A DNA stretch of 7,577 bases, taken from positions 1 through 7,577 of the forward strand of contig NZDC01000016.1 of the NCBI GenBank assembly GCA_002689985.1, given 5' to 3'. The position numbers were made by a program, and so were the translations under genes. Below, one piece after another: positions 5,726 through 7,577 of this stretch; positions within the stretch are counted from its first letter, which is position 1, and each line of letters opens with the position of its first letter. The notes under the pieces were generated by a model. It was not told the origin of the DNA, did no database searches, and saw only the letters and a list, made by a program, of their open reading frames with translations. This DNA comes from Candidatus Pacearchaeota archaeon. GTDB lineage: Archaea; Nanobdellota; Nanobdellia; Pacearchaeales; GW2011-AR1.

Positions 5726-6637
5726 TCACTTAGTCTTAAATTCAACAACATCCATATCTTTTAGTTTATGGTTTAATCCTACTTTTTGCCCTGAAAATTT
5801 TGATGAAGGCCCCCATATCTTTGTTTCTTTAACTTTACTCGAAAATCCTTTTAGAATTTTTTCTGCAACTTCTTTTATAGTTGAATTTGGCTCAAGAATT
5901 ATTGGTCTTTTTGATTTTTCTTTTCCAGGCTCTTTTGTATAAACTCTGATTTTATCAAAACTTTTAAAAATTTTATTTTTTAATTCATCAATTCCTTCTT
6001 TTGTTTTAGTAGAAATCAATACAAAATTGTGTTTTTTTGATCTTAAGGTAGCAGTTAATTTTCTTTTTTCGTTTTCTGTTAACAAATCTATTTTATTAAA
6101 AATAATAAGTCTTTTTGCATTGGTTTTTGTTAATTTTTCTCGGATTTTATTTATTTGTTCTAGTTTTGTTACTAAAATTAAGATAGTATCTGCAGTATTA
6201 ACAATCCCTTTATCATAATATTGAGAGTCTATTGTTGGTACTTCTATTAATTGAATACTTGTATCTGAATAATTCATCATTCCAATTAAAGGAGTGGTTG
6301 TTGAAAGTGTTCTTTCACTAACTATTGGATTTGCATTAGTTAGTAATTTTAAAAGTGACGATTTTCCAGTATTTGTAAAACCAATAAAAGCGGCTTGCAT
6401 TGCTTCTTTTTTTATTCCTATTTTTGTCGATTTTCCAGATTTTTTACTTTTTTCTATCCTTTCCTTTAGTTTTTTATACCTTGTTTTTAGATTAGCAAGC
6501 ATATTTTCACTGCTTTTATGTTTTGGACATTCTTTAATCATTTCTTCTAAGGGTTCAATTCTATCTTTATCAGTTAATGCTAAAAGAAATTTTCCTTGTG
6601 CTTTTTGATATGCAGGGGACTGGTTTGTTGATGCCAT
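5726..6637 (-). CDS. DRG-like (Obg/HflX superfamily) GTPase with C-terminal TGS domain
   Basis: This is a probable ribosome-associated translation GTPase related to the archaeal/eukaryotic DRG proteins. Residues 1-70 form a basic, charged helical region. The P-loop (G1) is GFTNTGKS at 86-93, and a Thr-rich switch I is at 110-116 (TLSTTTP). The G3 position reads EVPT (132-135) instead of DxxG. G4 is NKID (181-184), and STKTKEG (209-215) corresponds to G5. The DRG-type junction IRVYTKEPGK (230-239) leads into a TGS domain (about 244-303) containing IWGPSSKFSGQKVG, which matches the DRG pattern VWG...K...QKVG closely. At 303 residues it is shorter than DRG (about 365). The shortfall is mainly between G3 and G4, where the S5D2L insertion of DRG would sit. 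The ATG at 6637 is supported by a TATA box 26 nt upstream. Family assignment is secure; whether it hydrolyses GTP normally is open because of the G3 change. Confidence 0.88.
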   Translation of the reverse strand: MASTNQSPAYQKAQGKFLLALTDKDRIEPLEEMIKECPKHKSSENMLANLKTRYKKLKERIEKSKKSGKSTKIGIKKEAMQAAFIGFTNTGKSSLLKLLTNANPIVSERTLSTTTPLIGMMNYSDTSIQLIEVPTIDSQYYDKGIVNTADTILILVTKLEQINKIREKLTKTNAKRLIIFNKIDLLTENEKRKLTATLRSKKHNFVLISTKTKEGIDELKNKIFKSFDKIRVYTKEPGKEKSKRPIILEPNSTIKEVAEKILKGFSSKVKETKIWGPSSKFSGQKVGLNHKLKDMDVVEFKTK

Positions 6638-6643
6638 TTAATT

Positions 6644-6651
6644 TTTAAATA
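6644..6651 (+). promoter_or_regulatory. TATA box for the glycosyltransferase gene
   Basis: TTTAAATA is centred 24-25 nt upstream of the ATG at 6672, consistent with a leaderless transcript. It lies just in front of the divergent GTPase start codon, so the two promoters are interleaved within 34 bp. Confidence 0.5.
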
Positions 6652-6658
6652 AACATAC

Positions 6659-6667
6659 CTATAAAAA
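6659..6667 (-). promoter_or_regulatory. TATA box for the GTPase gene
   Basis: The minus strand reads TTTTTATAG, centred about 26 nt upstream of the GTPase ATG at 6637, consistent with a leaderless transcript. It lies just in front of the start codon of the opposite gene. Confidence 0.5.
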
Positions 6668-6671
6668 TTTA

Positions 6672-7562
6672 ATGAAGACTTTAATAGTAAAATTAGGAGC
6701 ATTAGGAGATGTTGTAAGAACAACGGTTTTATTAGGAGAATTAACTGGAGAAATTCATTGGTTAAGCAAGACTAATTCAAAAGATTTGTTGAATTCATCA
6801 AAGATATATAATAAGTATTTTATTGAAAATAATAATGATTTATCAAAATTGCTGGATGAAAATTTTGATTTAATAATTAGTTTAGATGAAGAAAAAGAAG
6901 TTTTAGATATTGTTAAAAAAATTAAAACAAAAAAATTAATCGGTATTTATTTAGATTCTAATGGGAATATTGATTATACTAAAGAAAGTTCTTATTGGTT
7001 TGATATGTCTTTATCTAGTAAGTTTGGAAAGAAAAGAGCAGATGAATTAAAAAAAGAAAATACTCAATCAGTTTCACAGATTTTAATTGAAATGATTGGA
7101 AAAAAGTGGAAGGGGCAAGAATATGATTTAGGCATTATTCCAGAGAGATTGAAAAATGTTAGAGGTAATATTGGATTAATTAAAACTTGTACTGGAATTT
7201 GGCCAAATAAGGCATGGGATGAATATGACTCTCTAAAAGAGAAATTAGAAGAAAAATATAAAGTTAAGTTTTTAGAAATCAAAAAATCTTTAAAAGAACA
7301 TATTGATGAAATAAATAATTGTGAATTAATTGTTTGCGGGGATACGCTTGGAATGCATCTTGCTCTTGCTTTGAAAAAGAAATTAGTTATTTTATTTAAT
7401 TGTACCCCTCCTCAAGAGATTTATGATTATAATAGGGCAATTAAAATTATTAGCCCTTTATTAGAAAAATATCTATATAAAAAATCCAAGGATTTTGAAG
7501 CAACTTCTGCAATTAAAGTAAAAGAAGTTTATAGTGCTGTTATTAAAAGTTTAAAAAAATAA
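6672..7562 (+). CDS. Glycosyltransferase family 9 (heptosyltransferase-like) protein
   Basis: This is a GT-B-fold sugar transferase of the family that includes bacterial lipopolysaccharide heptosyltransferases. The N-terminus MKTLIVKLGALGDVVRTTVL (1-20) is the classic family 9 opening, and it fixes the start codon. A conserved middle segment, WFDMSLSSKFGKKRADELKK (109-128), ends in an Asn-containing NTQS. The C-terminal nucleotide-sugar-binding half begins near 165. It carries CGDTLGMHLALAL (222-234) and LFNCTPPQEIYDYN (241-254), which correspond to the family's D-[ST]-x-x-x-H-[LI]-A and LFG-x-T-x-P motifs. At 296 residues it is slightly short but appears complete. Archaea lack lipopolysaccharide, so the likely role is in cell-surface glycans, glycolipids or glycoproteins; donor and acceptor are unknown. 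It has its own TATA box 24-25 nt upstream. An ATG (MNK...) begins at 7569, six bases after the stop and at the window edge, and may be the next gene of an operon. Confidence 0.85.
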   Translation: MKTLIVKLGALGDVVRTTVLLGELTGEIHWLSKTNSKDLLNSSKIYNKYFIENNNDLSKLLDENFDLIISLDEEKEVLDIVKKIKTKKLIGIYLDSNGNIDYTKESSYWFDMSLSSKFGKKRADELKKENTQSVSQILIEMIGKKWKGQEYDLGIIPERLKNVRGNIGLIKTCTGIWPNKAWDEYDSLKEKLEEKYKVKFLEIKKSLKEHIDEINNCELIVCGDTLGMHLALALKKKLVILFNCTPPQEIYDYNRAIKIISPLLEKYLYKKSKDFEATSAIKVKEVYSAVIKSLKK

Positions 7563-7577
7563 TAAAAAATGAATAAA

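Noticed and set aside
6294..6608. 104-codon plus-strand open frame, with another at 6027-6218
   Set aside because: Both are antisense to the GTPase gene. Their Phe/Ser/Leu-rich translations are what Lys/Glu-rich coding sequence gives on the opposite strand.
7064..7282. 72-codon minus-strand open frame
   Set aside because: It is antisense to the glycosyltransferase gene and has no motif or promoter of its own.
1..7577. CRISPR array, tRNA, rRNA or riboswitch
   Set aside because: No regularly spaced repeats, cloverleaf-like GC-rich segments or structured leaders were seen. All gaps between genes are shorter than 140 bases and AT-rich.

Overview
The window looks like a compact, AT-rich archaeal chromosome segment, most likely from a small-genome DPANN-type lineage (Woesearchaeota/Pacearchaeota-like). 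This placement is inferred from gene content. There is a PolD large subunit (an archaea-only replicative polymerase), a tyrosyl-tRNA synthetase of the archaeal/eukaryotic type, a DRG-like GTPase with a TGS domain, and promoters consisting of a TATA box about 25 nt before the start codon with no room for a leader or ribosome binding site. Intergenic gaps are tiny, and no stretch longer than 300 bases lacks a gene.

Layout. Positions 1-2942 (+) hold the 3' part of the PolD large subunit gene (DP2), open to the left edge. It has its zinc modules, its catalytic Asp pair and a PCNA-binding motif as its last eight residues. It converges on a minus-strand gene (2986-4176) for a TctA/DUF112-like multi-pass membrane permease. 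A 41-bp divergent promoter region separates that gene from a plus-strand tyrosyl-tRNA synthetase gene (4218-5240). Its HIGH-like and KMSKS-like signatures are both degenerate (SLAY and QMSSS). Directly behind it, in another frame, lies an orphan second copy of a TyrRS C-terminal tail (5242-5370), closer to the canonical archaeal tail than the gene's own. A small lysine-rich minus-strand gene (5377-5637) follows. A hydrophobic, signal-like stretch lies in frame upstream of its TTG start, and its best ATG is one base out of frame. Next is a minus-strand DRG-like GTPase-TGS gene (5726-6637) with a degenerate G3 motif and no room for the S5D2L insertion. A 34-bp divergent promoter region links it to a plus-strand family 9 glycosyltransferase-like gene (6672-7562).

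The genes do not form one pathway. They cover replication (DP2), translation (TyrRS, probably the GTPase), transport and cell-surface glycosylation, mostly as single-gene units with their own promoters. The most notable locus is 4218-5370, where an aminoacyl-tRNA synthetase with altered catalytic signatures sits beside a relic of another TyrRS tail. This suggests gene replacement or paralogy. No mobile element, CRISPR array, tRNA or rRNA was recognised.
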